64,000 nucleotides of DNA from Arthrobacter sp. Soil764 (GCF_001428075.1 NZ_LMSI01000020.1:1-64000), one strand, 5' to 3'; counted from the stretch's first letter, positions 1-8,472 are shown. Translations and numbers: made by a program. Notes: generated by a model not told the origin, from the letters alone.

Positions 1-96
1 TTGTGGAACTGGACTCTAGACAAGCCCCACTCCACTCGGAGGTTTTCTTCATGTCACCACGCCACGCCGACCGTCACCAACGTCCCTGGGTAATAC

Positions 97-156
97 AACT
101 AGGTAGCAGTTGATGTCGTTTTGAGCCCCCAAAACGACATCAACTGCTACCTGGTT
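97..156. repeat. Long perfect palindrome (hairpin)
   Basis: Arms 101-122 and 131-152 are perfect 22-bp inverted repeats around an 8-base loop. Four more pairs (one G-T) extend the stem to 97-156. It lies just past the stop codon of the acyl-CoA dehydrogenase gene, so it may serve as its terminator. A related palindrome sits at 23398-23447 with the shared words GGTAGC and GTCGTT. No other gene can be supported in 1-167. Confidence 0.85.
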
Positions 157-167
157 GGGGAGGGAAG

Positions 168-1358
168 TCAGTGGAAGGCGTCCAGTCCGGTGATGTGCCG
201 GCCGAGGATCAGGGTGTGCACCTCGTCCGTGCCCTCATACGTGCGGACCGATTCCAGGTTTGCGGCATGCCGCAGCGGTGAGTAATCCGTGGTGATGCCG
301 TTGCCGCCCAGGATGGACCGGGCCTCCCGCGCCACGGCAATCGCCTCCCGGACATTGTTTAGCTTGCCCATGGAAATCTGCTCCGGGCGGATGCTCCCCG
401 CATCCTTCAGCCGGCCCAGGTGCAGGGCCAGCAGGGTGCCTTTCTGGATCTCCACCAGCATGTTCACCAGCTTTTCCTGCGTGAGCTGGTAGCCGGCCAG
501 CGGCTTGCCGAACTGCAGCCGCTCCTGCGAGTACGCCAGCGCGGCCTCATAGGAATCGCGGGCCGCGCCCATGGCACCCCACGCGATGCCATACCGGGCC
601 TCGTTCAGGCAGGTGAACGGGCCGCGCAGCCCCCGCGCTGCCGGCAGCAGGGCCTCGGGACCCAGCCGGACGCCGTCGAACACCACATCACACTGGATCG
701 AGGCGCGCATGGACAGCTTTTGCCGGATGGGCGTGGCGGTCACCCCGGGGGTGCCTGCCGGCACCAGGAAGCCGTGCACGCCGTCGTCCGTCATGGCCCA
801 CACCACCATCACGCCGGCCACGGAGGCCAACCCGATCCATCGCTTGGCGCCGTTGAGCACCCAGCCGGCGTCCTCCCCGTTGCCGTCCCGCTCAGCAAAG
901 GTGGCCATGGAGGCGGGATCCGAACCGGCGGTGGGCTCGGTCAGGGCAAAGCACCCGATCACCTCCCCGGCGGCCATCCGGGGCAGCCACTCCTGCTTCT
1001 GCTCCTCGGACCCCCAGGTGTGGATGGCCGTCATGGCCAGCGAGCCCTGGACGGACACGAAGGTGCGGATGCCGGAATCGCCGGCCTCCAGTTCCATCGC
1101 CGCGAGGCCGTATTCGACGGCGGACCGGCCGGGGCAGCCGTAGCCCTCCAGATGCATGCCCAGGACCCCCAGTTCACCCAGCTCCGGGGCCAGGTCCAGG
1201 GGAAAGACGGCGTCGTCATACCACCGGGCGATCTCCGGTTTGATCCGTTGATGGGTGAAGTCACGGACCTTCTGGCGGAGCTCCAGTTCCTCCGCCGAGA
1301 GCAGGGAATCGAGGTCCAGCACGTCGGAGGTGCCGGCCGTCATGGCTTCACCTGTCAT
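168..1358 (-). CDS. Acyl-CoA dehydrogenase, glutaryl-CoA dehydrogenase type
   Basis: 396-residue FAD-dependent acyl-CoA dehydrogenase. The sequence follows the family throughout: an N-terminal helical domain, the flavin-binding segment CFALTEPTAGSDP near the middle, and near the C-terminus TYEGTDEVHTLILGR, whose Glu is the expected catalytic base. The motifs YGCPG, DSGIRTFVSVQ and the TYEGT end are closest to glutaryl-CoA dehydrogenase, which oxidises and decarboxylates glutaryl-CoA in lysine and cadaverine breakdown. The ATG overlaps the TGA of the upstream permease gene (ATGA), so the two are translationally coupled; an in-frame ATG at 1343 is an alternative start. It is the last gene of a four-gene operon. 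Family assignment is firm, but the exact substrate is inferred. Confidence 0.9.
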   Translation of the reverse strand: MTGEAMTAGTSDVLDLDSLLSAEELELRQKVRDFTHQRIKPEIARWYDDAVFPLDLAPELGELGVLGMHLEGYGCPGRSAVEYGLAAMELEAGDSGIRTFVSVQGSLAMTAIHTWGSEEQKQEWLPRMAAGEVIGCFALTEPTAGSDPASMATFAERDGNGEDAGWVLNGAKRWIGLASVAGVMVVWAMTDDGVHGFLVPAGTPGVTATPIRQKLSMRASIQCDVVFDGVRLGPEALLPAARGLRGPFTCLNEARYGIAWGAMGAARDSYEAALAYSQERLQFGKPLAGYQLTQEKLVNMLVEIQKGTLLALHLGRLKDAGSIRPEQISMGKLNNVREAIAVAREARSILGGNGITTDYSPLRHAANLESVRTYEGTDEVHTLILGRHITGLDAFH

Positions 1359-2848
1359 TTCTTCACCTCGAAGTAGCCGCGGGTGGAGGGCAGGAAACGG
1401 CAGACGACGGCGAGGACCACGCCGAGCGCCAGCAGCAGCACGCCGCTCACGAAGGCGCCGCCGACGCCGAAGATCTGGGTGTCGCCGTAGGCCGGGTCCC
1501 ACATCTGCACCGCCGAGATGAAGAACGCCGCGGTCAGCAGCAGCGCCCCGGCCAGGGGCAGGATGCCGCGGAACCAGAGGTTGCGCACCGATTCCCGCAG
1601 CGTTCCACGGAAGTACCAGAAGCAGGCAAAGCCGGTCAGGGCGTAGTAGAACGCGATGAACAGGCTGATGGCACTGATGGAGTCCGCCAGCAGGTTTTCG
1701 CTCAGGAAGCTCATGGCCACGTAGTAGGCCGCGGCTGCCCCGCCCATCACCTGGGTTGAAAAACCTGGCGTCTGGTTGCGTGGGTGCACCTCCGCGAACT
1801 TTGCCGGCAGTGCACCATGGACACCCATGGAGAGGGTTCCGCGGGCGGTGGGCAGGATGGTGGTCTGGGTGGAGGACAGGACGGACGCCAGAACCGCGAC
1901 GACGATCAGCCAGCCCCATGGGCCCAGCACCACGTCCTTCATGGCCAGGAAGACATCGTCCTGGTTGGCCTCGTTGCCCAGGCCGATGCCCTCCGAGCCC
2001 ACGGTGGCGTACATCATCACCAGCAGCCCCACGGAGACATAGATTGCCACCAGGACGAACGCCGAGATCACGGCGCCGCGGCCGGGGGTGGTGGACGGGT
2101 TTTCGGTTTCCTCGTTCACGGCAAGGCAGGTGTCCCAGCCCCAGTAGATGAACAGTGCCAGGAGTGCCCCGTGTACTACAGCACCGGGATCGGCGAAGGC
2201 GCCGGCGGGGTTGAACCACTCGAGATCGAAGGCCTGCCCTTCCGGCGCACCGCCCACGATCCGCACCACGATGGCCAGCGCAAAGAGGCCCAGCGCAATG
2301 TACTGGACATAGGTCAGCACCCGCTGGACGTGCTCGCCGAGGCGGATCCCGCGGTAGTTCACCAGCGTCATGAGGACGATGAACGCCAGCCCTGTGCCGG
2401 TGACCAGTACTTTGTTCCCCGCCAGGGACCCGTCGCCCACCAACAGCCACAGATACTGCCCGGCCACCTGTGCCAGGTTGGCCAGGACCACGATGCCGGC
2501 AAGTGCCACGCCCCAGCCGCCCAGCCAGCCCGCCCAGGGGCCGAAGGCCCGGCGGGACCAGGTGAAGGTGGTGCCGCAGTCCGGGATGGCGCTGTTGAGC
2601 TCACGGAAGGCGTAGGCGATGAACAGGACCGGAATGAAGCCCAGCAGCAGGATCAGGGGAGTGTAGTTGCCGTTAACCGCAACGATGAGACCCAGGGTGG
2701 CGGCCAGCGAATACACCGGAGCGGTGGAGGCCAGGCCCAGCATTACCGAGTCGCCAAGGTCAAGGATGCCGGCCCGCAACCCCTTGGCGGGCACAGGGAT
2801 GCCGGTCCCGCGGCCGGGGCCGCCCGTCGTCGTCATGTCCGTGCTCAT
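1355..2848 (-). CDS. APC-superfamily amino acid/polyamine permease
   Basis: 497-residue integral membrane protein with about 12-14 hydrophobic helices. It begins with a short polar Gly/Pro-rich tail, and its first helix contains LGLASTAPVYSLAATLG, typical of APC amino acid transporters. The start chosen is ATG 2848, preceded by GGTGA; an upstream in-frame ATG at 2923 would lie inside the preceding gene. It starts 13 bases after the ATP-grasp gene and overlaps the dehydrogenase gene by four bases, so all three are probably co-transcribed. Uptake of an amino acid or polyamine fits the neighbours (a polyamine-type ligase and a glutaryl-CoA-type dehydrogenase), but the substrate cannot be read from sequence. 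Confidence 0.88.
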   Translation of the reverse strand: MSTDMTTTGGPGRGTGIPVPAKGLRAGILDLGDSVMLGLASTAPVYSLAATLGLIVAVNGNYTPLILLLGFIPVLFIAYAFRELNSAIPDCGTTFTWSRRAFGPWAGWLGGWGVALAGIVVLANLAQVAGQYLWLLVGDGSLAGNKVLVTGTGLAFIVLMTLVNYRGIRLGEHVQRVLTYVQYIALGLFALAIVVRIVGGAPEGQAFDLEWFNPAGAFADPGAVVHGALLALFIYWGWDTCLAVNEETENPSTTPGRGAVISAFVLVAIYVSVGLLVMMYATVGSEGIGLGNEANQDDVFLAMKDVVLGPWGWLIVVAVLASVLSSTQTTILPTARGTLSMGVHGALPAKFAEVHPRNQTPGFSTQVMGGAAAAYYVAMSFLSENLLADSISAISLFIAFYYALTGFACFWYFRGTLRESVRNLWFRGILPLAGALLLTAAFFISAVQMWDPAYGDTQIFGVGGAFVSGVLLLALGVVLAVVCRFLPSTRGYFEVKK

Positions 2849-2861
2849 GCTGTCACCGGTT

Positions 2862-4073
2862 TCATAGAACGATTCCTGCCTTGGTGGTATCGGCCACCGC
2901 GGAAAGCGGCGCCGGCGCGTCAATGGTGTTGGGGACGAAGCGGCAGAAGTAGTCGGTGACCGGCCCGTCCGATTCGCGGATGCCGCAGCCCACGGACTCG
3001 CCGTCCACCACCCACAGGCCCAGGACGGGGTGGTTGCCGTCGAAGTCCGGCAGCGGGTGGTACTGCTGGTAGCACCAGCCCTCGCGGCCGTAGCCGCCGG
3101 GCTGTTCCAGGCTGATTCCGTCCGCGTGGATCCGGATGTTGTCGCCTTCGCGGCCGTGGAGGGGCTTGGCCACCCATTCCTTCAGCGGCCCAGGATCTGT
3201 GAGGTAGGCAGGCAGCAGGTTGGGATGGTTGGGGTAGAGGTGCCACAGGGCGGCGAGCAGGGCCTTGTTGGAGAGCAGCATTTTCCAGGCGGGCTCCACC
3301 CAGCGCGGGTTGTGGGCCCGCTCCAGGAGGCGGGGCCCGAATTCCTCCTTCATCATCAGCTCCCAGGGGTAGAGCTTGAAGATGGTGCTGATCATGAAGT
3401 TGTCCAGGTCCACGAAGCGGTTCAGGTTGGGGTCCCAGCCGATATCGGACATATTGATCCCGATAGTGGTCCACCCGGCCTGGCCGGCGACGTCGCGCAT
3501 GTAGGCCGCGGTCATCCAGTCCTCGCCTGATTCCTCCACCTCCGAATGGGCAACGTGGAGGGTGCTCATGCCGGTGCGGTACTGGAACTTCTTCCACTGC
3601 CGGATCAGGGCTTCATGGATGCCGTTCCATTGATCCTTCTCCGGGTGGACGTCCTGCAGCCAGAACCATTGGGCGACGGCGGCCTCGATGAGTCCGGTGG
3701 GGGTGTCGGCGTTGTATTCGAGCATCTTGGCCGGACCGCCCCGGCCGTCGTAAATGAAGTCGAACCGGCCGTACACATCCACGTCGCCGGCCTGCAGTGA
3801 TTCGGCCGCCAGTTCCAGGGCCTGCGGGCCGATGCCGATGCTGCCCATGGCGCCGGTGGCCAGGAATTTCGCGGCCTCCAGGCACATGCGGTGCATGTCC
3901 TCAGCCGCCGCCTCGAGGGTCTCCACCTCGTCCATGGTGAATTCGTAGTATGCGGACTCGTTCCAGTACTCGATCCGGCGCCCGTCATCCATGGTGGTGG
4001 TGGAGAACACCAGGCCCTGCTCTTCGATCTTCTGCTTCCAGCCCGGACGCGGCTGGGACAACATCCTCTTCAT
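2862..4073 (-). CDS. Glutathionylspermidine synthase-family ATP-grasp ligase (YgiC/YjfC-like)
   Basis: 403 residues, the usual length of the stand-alone synthetase domain related to E. coli YgiC/YjfC and the C-terminal half of Gsp synthetase. Recognisable blocks are FDFIYDGRGGPAKMLEYNAD-TPTGLIEA and the ATP-grasp segment KPLHGREGDNI near residues 310-320. Such enzymes form an amide bond between a carboxylate and an amine using ATP. Stand-alone members have no settled substrate, and peptide-tail modification has been proposed. The gene follows the RGGFG-tail protein after only three bases, the same pairing as ygiB-ygiC in enterobacteria. Function in this organism, which should use mycothiol rather than glutathione, is open. 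Confidence 0.85.
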   Translation of the reverse strand: MKRMLSQPRPGWKQKIEEQGLVFSTTTMDDGRRIEYWNESAYYEFTMDEVETLEAAAEDMHRMCLEAAKFLATGAMGSIGIGPQALELAAESLQAGDVDVYGRFDFIYDGRGGPAKMLEYNADTPTGLIEAAVAQWFWLQDVHPEKDQWNGIHEALIRQWKKFQYRTGMSTLHVAHSEVEESGEDWMTAAYMRDVAGQAGWTTIGINMSDIGWDPNLNRFVDLDNFMISTIFKLYPWELMMKEEFGPRLLERAHNPRWVEPAWKMLLSNKALLAALWHLYPNHPNLLPAYLTDPGPLKEWVAKPLHGREGDNIRIHADGISLEQPGGYGREGWCYQQYHPLPDFDGNHPVLGLWVVDGESVGCGIRESDGPVTDYFCRFVPNTIDAPAPLSAVADTTKAGIVL

Positions 4074-4076
4074 CCG

Positions 4077-4712
4077 TCAGCCCCCCGAAACCTTGCCGCC
4101 GCCACCGCTTGAGCCGCTTTTGGCGCTCGAACCGAAACCGCCGCGGCTGACCGTACCGCCCTTGCTGCTGTAGCCGGTGGAGGCCTTGGCCCCGCTGGGG
4201 ATGGTCCTGGTGTAATTGGGCGCGGTTGACCGGTTCTGGCCGATCGGCGGAACGCTTGCCCCACGGGAGTAGAAGTACCAGGCGTAAATGCCGCCGCTGC
4301 GGCCCGCCGAGCTGTCGCAGCTGGTGTCCGCCACGCGCTCGCCGGTTTCGTCGTTGAAGCACACCTGTGCGTATTCGGGGTCGTCCTCGTTGCTGGCCAC
4401 CACTGCCGTAATGGTTCCGGCCAGGAGTGCCGTCACGCCCAGGCCCACGACCACCGTGCGCCGCTGGGAGCGCTTCTTCCGTGCCGCTGCATCGTTGAGC
4501 TGTTTTTCCCGCTCCCGGGCGAACGGGTCAACAGGAGTGACCGGTTCATTGAGGAGGTCGGGGCGCAGGTCCGGCTTGGGGACCTGCCAGGGCGGAGGCT
4601 TGGCGGTGCTGCCCCCGGGGGTTTCCGAAGGCACCTGCCCGGAGGCTCCGCCCCGTCCTTTGTCCTGCGTTTTGTTGGGGTCCTCGTTCGGGTCCATGGT
4701 GTTTGAATCCAC
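4077..4712 (-). CDS. Membrane-anchored protein with YgiB-like RGGFG tail
   Basis: 211 residues from a GTG start. An AAGGGG ribosome site lies five bases before the GTG, which is why it is preferred to the ATG at 4697. Layout: a Pro-rich charged cytoplasmic region (1-80), basic KKRSQRR, one membrane helix (about 86-106), then an exported part with two cysteines (118, 132). It ends in a disordered Ser/Gly tail with TVSRGGFGSSAKS (188-200). E. coli YgiB ends, as I recall it, in a similar TRGGFG stretch and also precedes an ATP-grasp partner. The tail may be the ligase substrate. First gene of the operon. Confidence 0.75.
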   Translation of the reverse strand: MDSNTMDPNEDPNKTQDKGRGGASGQVPSETPGGSTAKPPPWQVPKPDLRPDLLNEPVTPVDPFAREREKQLNDAAARKKRSQRRTVVVGLGVTALLAGTITAVVASNEDDPEYAQVCFNDETGERVADTSCDSSAGRSGGIYAWYFYSRGASVPPIGQNRSTAPNYTRTIPSGAKASTGYSSKGGTVSRGGFGSSAKSGSSGGGGKVSGG

Positions 4713-4878
4713 AGCGTCCCCTTCAGTTGTCCACGTGAATTGGGCACAGCGCTGCACCCCCATTGCAATCCTCGGATCAGCGTAATCCCTCTGCCGGGCC
4801 GCTGCGAGTAGAACCACGCTCGAAGGCGGGGGAGAACTGCCCATCGCAGCATTGCCGGGAGGCGGCGGGGGAGAACCC

Positions 4879-4884
4879 TAGACT
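4879..4884 (+). promoter_or_regulatory. -10 hexamer TAGACT, leaderless start
   Basis: TAGACT ends six bases before the ATG of the MOSC gene at 4891. That places the transcription start at or beside the start codon; there is no well-placed Shine-Dalgarno. Confidence 0.6.
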
Positions 4885-4890
4885 GATGCC

Positions 4891-5544
4891 ATGGAATCAG
4901 GTTCTGTCCTCGCCGTCTGCCGCGTCCACCAGCTCATCGGGGACCAGGGGAACGTTGGTGTCACGGCCATCGACAAGCGCCCGGCAAACGGGCCCGTGAA
5001 GGTCCACAAACTGGGCCTGCGCGGCGACATCCAGGCCAACAGGGCCCACCACGGCGGGGAGGACCAAGCTGTCTACGCCTACTCCCAGGCCGACGCCGAC
5101 TTCTGGGCCGGGACCCTGGGACAGGAACTGCCGCCGGGCGCCTTCGGCGAGAACCTGCGGGTGTCCGGCATCGAAGCCACCCACGCGGTGATCGGGGAGC
5201 GCTGGAAGGTGGGGCCCGACGTCGAACTCGAAGTCACCTCCCCGCGCACCCCCTGCGCCACGTTCCAGCGCCGGATGAAGGAGCCGCAGTGGGTGAAGCG
5301 GTTCACCGACGAGGGGCGGGTGGGGACGTACCTGCGCGTCATCCGCACCGGCAGCATCCGGGCCGGCGATCCCATCGAGCGGACCTTCGTGCCGCGGCAC
5401 GGCATCACCATCGGCAGATGGTTCAGCGCGCCGGACGCGGAAGTCATCAAGGCCCTCCGCAGTGCAGAGGCCGACGGCGAGATCAGGCTCCAGGACGAAT
5501 ACCACACCAAGTTCGGGGTGCTTTTGCGGCGGCTGGGGCAGTAG
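4891..5544 (+). CDS. MOSC domain protein (YiiM-like)
   Basis: 217 residues. MOSC proteins are beta-barrel sulfur carriers related to the molybdenum cofactor sulfurase C-terminal domain; YiiM-type members reduce N-hydroxylated compounds using molybdenum cofactor. Typical features are GLRGDIQANRAHHGGEDQAVYAY (about residues 41-63), GAFGENLRVSG, and the conserved cysteine in TSPRTPCATFQRRM (near residue 124). It stands alone, divergent from the YgiB-like operon across about 180 bases, and appears leaderless. Enzymatic activity is inferred from the family. Confidence 0.88.
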   Translation: MESGSVLAVCRVHQLIGDQGNVGVTAIDKRPANGPVKVHKLGLRGDIQANRAHHGGEDQAVYAYSQADADFWAGTLGQELPPGAFGENLRVSGIEATHAVIGERWKVGPDVELEVTSPRTPCATFQRRMKEPQWVKRFTDEGRVGTYLRVIRTGSIRAGDPIERTFVPRHGITIGRWFSAPDAEVIKALRSAEADGEIRLQDEYHTKFGVLLRRLGQ

Positions 5545-5626
5545 CACCCCCGCCCTTGGCGGGCTGTGTGCGGAAGGTCACCGCCGCCGTCGAACCCTGA
5601 ATTGGCGGTCGGTGGCGTCCATCCCT

Positions 5627-5632
5627 TACACT
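5627..5632 (+). promoter_or_regulatory. Candidate -10 for helicase leader
   Basis: TACACT with TTGGCG 19 bases upstream (5602-5607). It would start a transcript near 5640, giving a 5' leader of about 300 bases for the RNA helicase gene. The spacing is longer than ideal. Confidence 0.35.
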
Positions 5633-5639
5633 TGAAACA

Positions 5640-5939
5640 TCCCCCACTCCGGAAATCCCTTATTCCTGCCCAATTTTTGAGGCAGGACTGGCAAGTGTTG
5701 GGGCCCGCGCAAGCGATGCGGGCATTTTCATAGGGAGAGCCGGCTAAAGAAAACGCTGTACAGACTGCTGGGATAGCAGCCAAGAGATGCAGCGCGAAGT
5801 CCTGCCACGGGATTGCGAAAGCGCCGGACTTCTGTGACCGGCCGGTCAACGTTTGCCCGGCATCATCGGCACGCGTACTGCGGCTCCGCTCACCTCGGGT
5901 AGTGCCGCCTGGCCCCCTATGGATGAGGAATATCTCCCT
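5640..5939 (+). ncRNA. Structured 5' leader of DEAD-box helicase gene
   Basis: The 395-base gap 5545-5939 holds no convincing gene but many inverted repeats. CCTGCC/GGCAGG lies at 5665-5686. GCCCGC/GCGGGC (5703-5723) is followed by a short T run. CTGCT/AGCAG lies at 5765-5779. GAAGTCC (5796-5802) pairs with GGACTTC (5826-5832), and the perfect palindrome GACCGGCCGGTC spans 5836-5847. Such density suggests a folded leader. Long leaders controlling expression are known for cold-shock RNA helicase genes. I could not assign it to a named RNA family. Confidence 0.5.
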
Positions 5940-8042
5940 ATGCCCGAAAATCAGAACGAAACCACCACCGAAGCAACCGCCGGCATCGAATTCACCGAGC
6001 CCGCTGCCCCCGCAGCAGAGGCCGCCGGCGTAACCGCTGAGGCTCCCGAAGCCGCCCCGGCCGCCCCTGCAGCCAAAGCCGAAGAAACCCCCGCAGCTAA
6101 GGCTGGCGAGGACGAGGAAGACGGCGTGCGCTTCGCCGATCTCGGCATCGACGGCCGTGTCCTGGCCGCCCTGCAGGACGTCGGCTACGAAAAGCCGTCC
6201 CCCATCCAGGCAGCCACCATCCCGCTGCTGCTCGAAGGCCGCGACGTAGTGGGCCTGGCCCAGACCGGTACCGGTAAGACTGCAGCATTCGCAGTACCGG
6301 CCCTGTCCCGCCTGGCCGAGCTCCACGACCTCAACGGCCCGTCCCGCAAGACGCAGGCCCTGGTCCTGGCCCCCACCCGTGAGCTTGCCCTCCAGGTGGC
6401 TGAGGCGTTCACCTCCTACGCCAAGCACATTGACGACTTCACCGTGCTCCCCGTCTACGGTGGCTCCGCCTACGGCCCGCAGCTCGCCGGCCTGCGCCGC
6501 GGCGCCCAAGTGGTTGTCGGTACCCCCGGCCGCGTGATCGACCACATCTCCAAGGGTTCCCTGGACCTGTCCGAGCTCCAGTACCTGGTGCTGGACGAGG
6601 CCGACGAGATGCTGCGCATGGGCTTCGCCGAAGACGTGGAGCAGATCTTCCAGCAGACCCCGTCGGACCGCCAGGTTGCACTGTTCTCGGCCACGATGCC
6701 GAGCCAGATCCGCCGCATGTCCAAGCAGTACCTGAACAACCCGGCCGAGATCTCCGTCAAGTCCAAGACCACCACCGGCGCCAACACCCGCCAGCGGTAC
6801 CTGCAGGTCATGGGCCCGCACAAGCTCGATGCCATGACCCGCATCCTCGAGGTGGAAGAGTTCGACGGCGTCATCGCCTTCGTGCGCACCAAGATGGCCA
6901 CCGAGGACCTGGCTGACAAGCTGAAGTCACGCGGTTTCCAGGCTGCCGCCATCAACGGCGACATCCCGCAGCAGCAGCGTGAGCGCACCGTCGACGCGCT
7001 GAAGGAAGGCCGGATCGACATCCTGGTGGCCACCGACGTCGCCGCCCGTGGCCTGGACGTGGAGCGCATCAGCCACGTGGTCAACTACGACATCCCGCAC
7101 GACACCGAGTCCTACGTGCACCGCATCGGCCGCACGGGCCGCGCGGGCCGCAGCGGTGAGGCCATCCTGTTCATGACGCCGCGTGAGAAGTACCTGCTGC
7201 GCGCCATCGAAAAGGCCACCCGCCAGCCGGTGGAGCAGATGCACCTGCCCACCGCAGAGACCGTGAACTCGCTGCGCCTGGGCAAGTTCGCCGAGCGCAT
7301 CACCGAGACCCTTGAGTCCGAGGACGTCTCGATGTTCCGCGACCTGATCGCTTCCTACGAGGAAGAGCACAAGGTGCCGGCAGCAGAAATCGCTGCGGCA
7401 CTGGCCGTCATGGCCCAGGGCGGGCAGCCGCTGCTGGTCAAGGAACTGCCGGCTGCTCCCGAGTTCCAGAAGCGCGAACGCTCCAAGGACGGCTTCGGCT
7501 CCCGTGGGCCCACCCGTGCGCTGACCGAGGGCAACGCCACCTACCGCATCGCGGTGGGCCGCCGCCAGCGCGTCATGCCCGGCTCCATCGTTGGCGCCAT
7601 TGCCAACGAGGGCGGCATCTCCTCCGCACAGATCGGCGGCATCGACATCCGCTCGGACCACTCCCTGGTGGAGCTGCCCGCGGACCTGAGCGCCGAGCAG
7701 CTGCGTGCCCTGTCCCGCACCCGGATCGGCGGCGAGCTGATCCACCTCGAGCTGGACAACGGCCGCAAGCCCTCCGGTGACCGTGGCGCCTACCAGGGCA
7801 ACCGTGGCGGCGACCGTGGCGGCAACTTCAAGGGCAACGGCGGGTTCAAGAAGGAGTTCCGCAAGAACGACGGCGAGCGGTCCTCCGCCGACCGCGGCGG
7901 CCGTTCGTACAGCGAGCGCTCCTTCAGCGACCGTGGCCAGGCCAGCGACTCCCGCTTCGGCGGGCACGGCGATGGCTCCCGCAAGCCCCGCAGCGGCGGC
8001 GACAGCGGACACCGCGACTTCAACCGCAAGGGCAAGTGGTAA
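5940..8042 (+). CDS. DEAD/DEAH-box ATP-dependent RNA helicase (DeaD/CsdA type)
   Basis: 700 residues from ATG 5940, which has GAGGAA nine bases upstream. Layout: an acidic Ala/Glu-rich N-terminus (1-60); Q motif (FADLGIDGRV...SPIQ); AQTGTGKT (motif I); PTRELALQ; TPGRVID; DEAD; SAT; ARGLDV; HRIGRTGRAGRSG. A DbpA-type RNA-binding domain follows at about 535-605 (TYRIAVGRRQRVMPGSIVG). The Arg/Gly-rich basic tail has repeated DRGG and NRGG. The whole matches the CsdA/DeaD class that remodels rRNA and mRNA, especially in the cold. Single gene with its own leader and terminator. Confidence 0.95.
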   Translation: MPENQNETTTEATAGIEFTEPAAPAAEAAGVTAEAPEAAPAAPAAKAEETPAAKAGEDEEDGVRFADLGIDGRVLAALQDVGYEKPSPIQAATIPLLLEGRDVVGLAQTGTGKTAAFAVPALSRLAELHDLNGPSRKTQALVLAPTRELALQVAEAFTSYAKHIDDFTVLPVYGGSAYGPQLAGLRRGAQVVVGTPGRVIDHISKGSLDLSELQYLVLDEADEMLRMGFAEDVEQIFQQTPSDRQVALFSATMPSQIRRMSKQYLNNPAEISVKSKTTTGANTRQRYLQVMGPHKLDAMTRILEVEEFDGVIAFVRTKMATEDLADKLKSRGFQAAAINGDIPQQQRERTVDALKEGRIDILVATDVAARGLDVERISHVVNYDIPHDTESYVHRIGRTGRAGRSGEAILFMTPREKYLLRAIEKATRQPVEQMHLPTAETVNSLRLGKFAERITETLESEDVSMFRDLIASYEEEHKVPAAEIAAALAVMAQGGQPLLVKELPAAPEFQKRERSKDGFGSRGPTRALTEGNATYRIAVGRRQRVMPGSIVGAIANEGGISSAQIGGIDIRSDHSLVELPADLSAEQLRALSRTRIGGELIHLELDNGRKPSGDRGAYQGNRGGDRGGNFKGNGGFKKEFRKNDGERSSADRGGRSYSERSFSDRGQASDSRFGGHGDGSRKPRSGGDSGHRDFNRKGKW

Positions 8043-8074
8043 ACCACCCCTCGCGTTGAGGAATTGACGACGGC

Positions 8075-8102
8075 GATGGGCCGGCTTTCGAGCCGGCCCA
8101 TC
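8075..8102 (+). terminator. Helicase gene terminator hairpin
   Basis: A 12-bp perfect stem (GATGGGCCGGCT / AGCCGGCCCATC) is closed by a TTCG tetraloop, 32 bases past the helicase stop. There is no long T run, as is common for actinobacterial terminators. Confidence 0.75.
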
Positions 8103-8300
8103 GGCGTTTAACGGCATGAGTGTGGGACTGGCCACATTCCTGCCCCCACGCGGCGGTGAAGGGACCTTGGAAGGTGCTTGCCGGCGTCGTCCACTCTGCT
8201 GGCGCCGGCCCCTCCAGCCCCGGAATCCCGCGGAAAAAGCCGCTCCCGCGGTCCCCAAAAGCGCGTTGACCGTGGTCCCGAAAGGGCTCTTGGCGCCGAT

Positions 8301-8329
8301 TTGTTGGTGCGTAAATCTTCCGGTAGAGT
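8301..8329 (+). promoter_or_regulatory. tRNA operon promoter
   Basis: TTGTTG (8301-8306), a 17-base spacer and TAGAGT (8324-8329), ending 11 bases before the mature tRNA-Thr. Confidence 0.6.
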
Positions 8330-8340
8330 ATTTACTCGTT

Positions 8341-8412
8341 GCCCCCCTAGCTCAGTGGTAGAGCGCGTTCTTGGTAAGAACGAGGTCACCGGATCGATTC
8401 CGGTGGGGGGCT
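8341..8412 (+). tRNA. tRNA-Thr (GGT)
   Basis: Complete cloverleaf. Acceptor GCCCCCC/GGGGGGC, D arm GCTC/GAGC, anticodon stem CGTTC/GAACG with loop TTGGTAA (anticodon GGT, reads ACC/ACT), T arm ACCGG/CCGGT with loop ATCGATT. CCA is not encoded. Loop position 54 is A instead of T. Confidence 0.96.
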
Positions 8413-8423
8413 CTGAATGAGGG

Positions 8424-8463
8424 CCTGCGTCAAGGCGGTTTGACCGGCTTGACGCAGGTTTTT
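8424..8463 (+). terminator. Terminator after tRNA-Thr
   Basis: An 11-bp perfect stem (CCTGCGTCAAG / CTTGACGCAGG), a 13-base loop and five T. It lies between the two tRNA genes, so part of the transcript may stop before tRNA-Met. Confidence 0.85.
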
Positions 8464-8472
8464 CTCATTCGT

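Noticed and set aside
51..113. A 20-codon frame with GGAGG eight bases before its ATG, at the left edge
   Set aside because: It ends inside the palindrome at 97-156, has AGA/CTA/ATA-type rare codons in its frame, and no plus-strand gene follows for it to control. It could be the end of a gene or a decayed start; not supportable.
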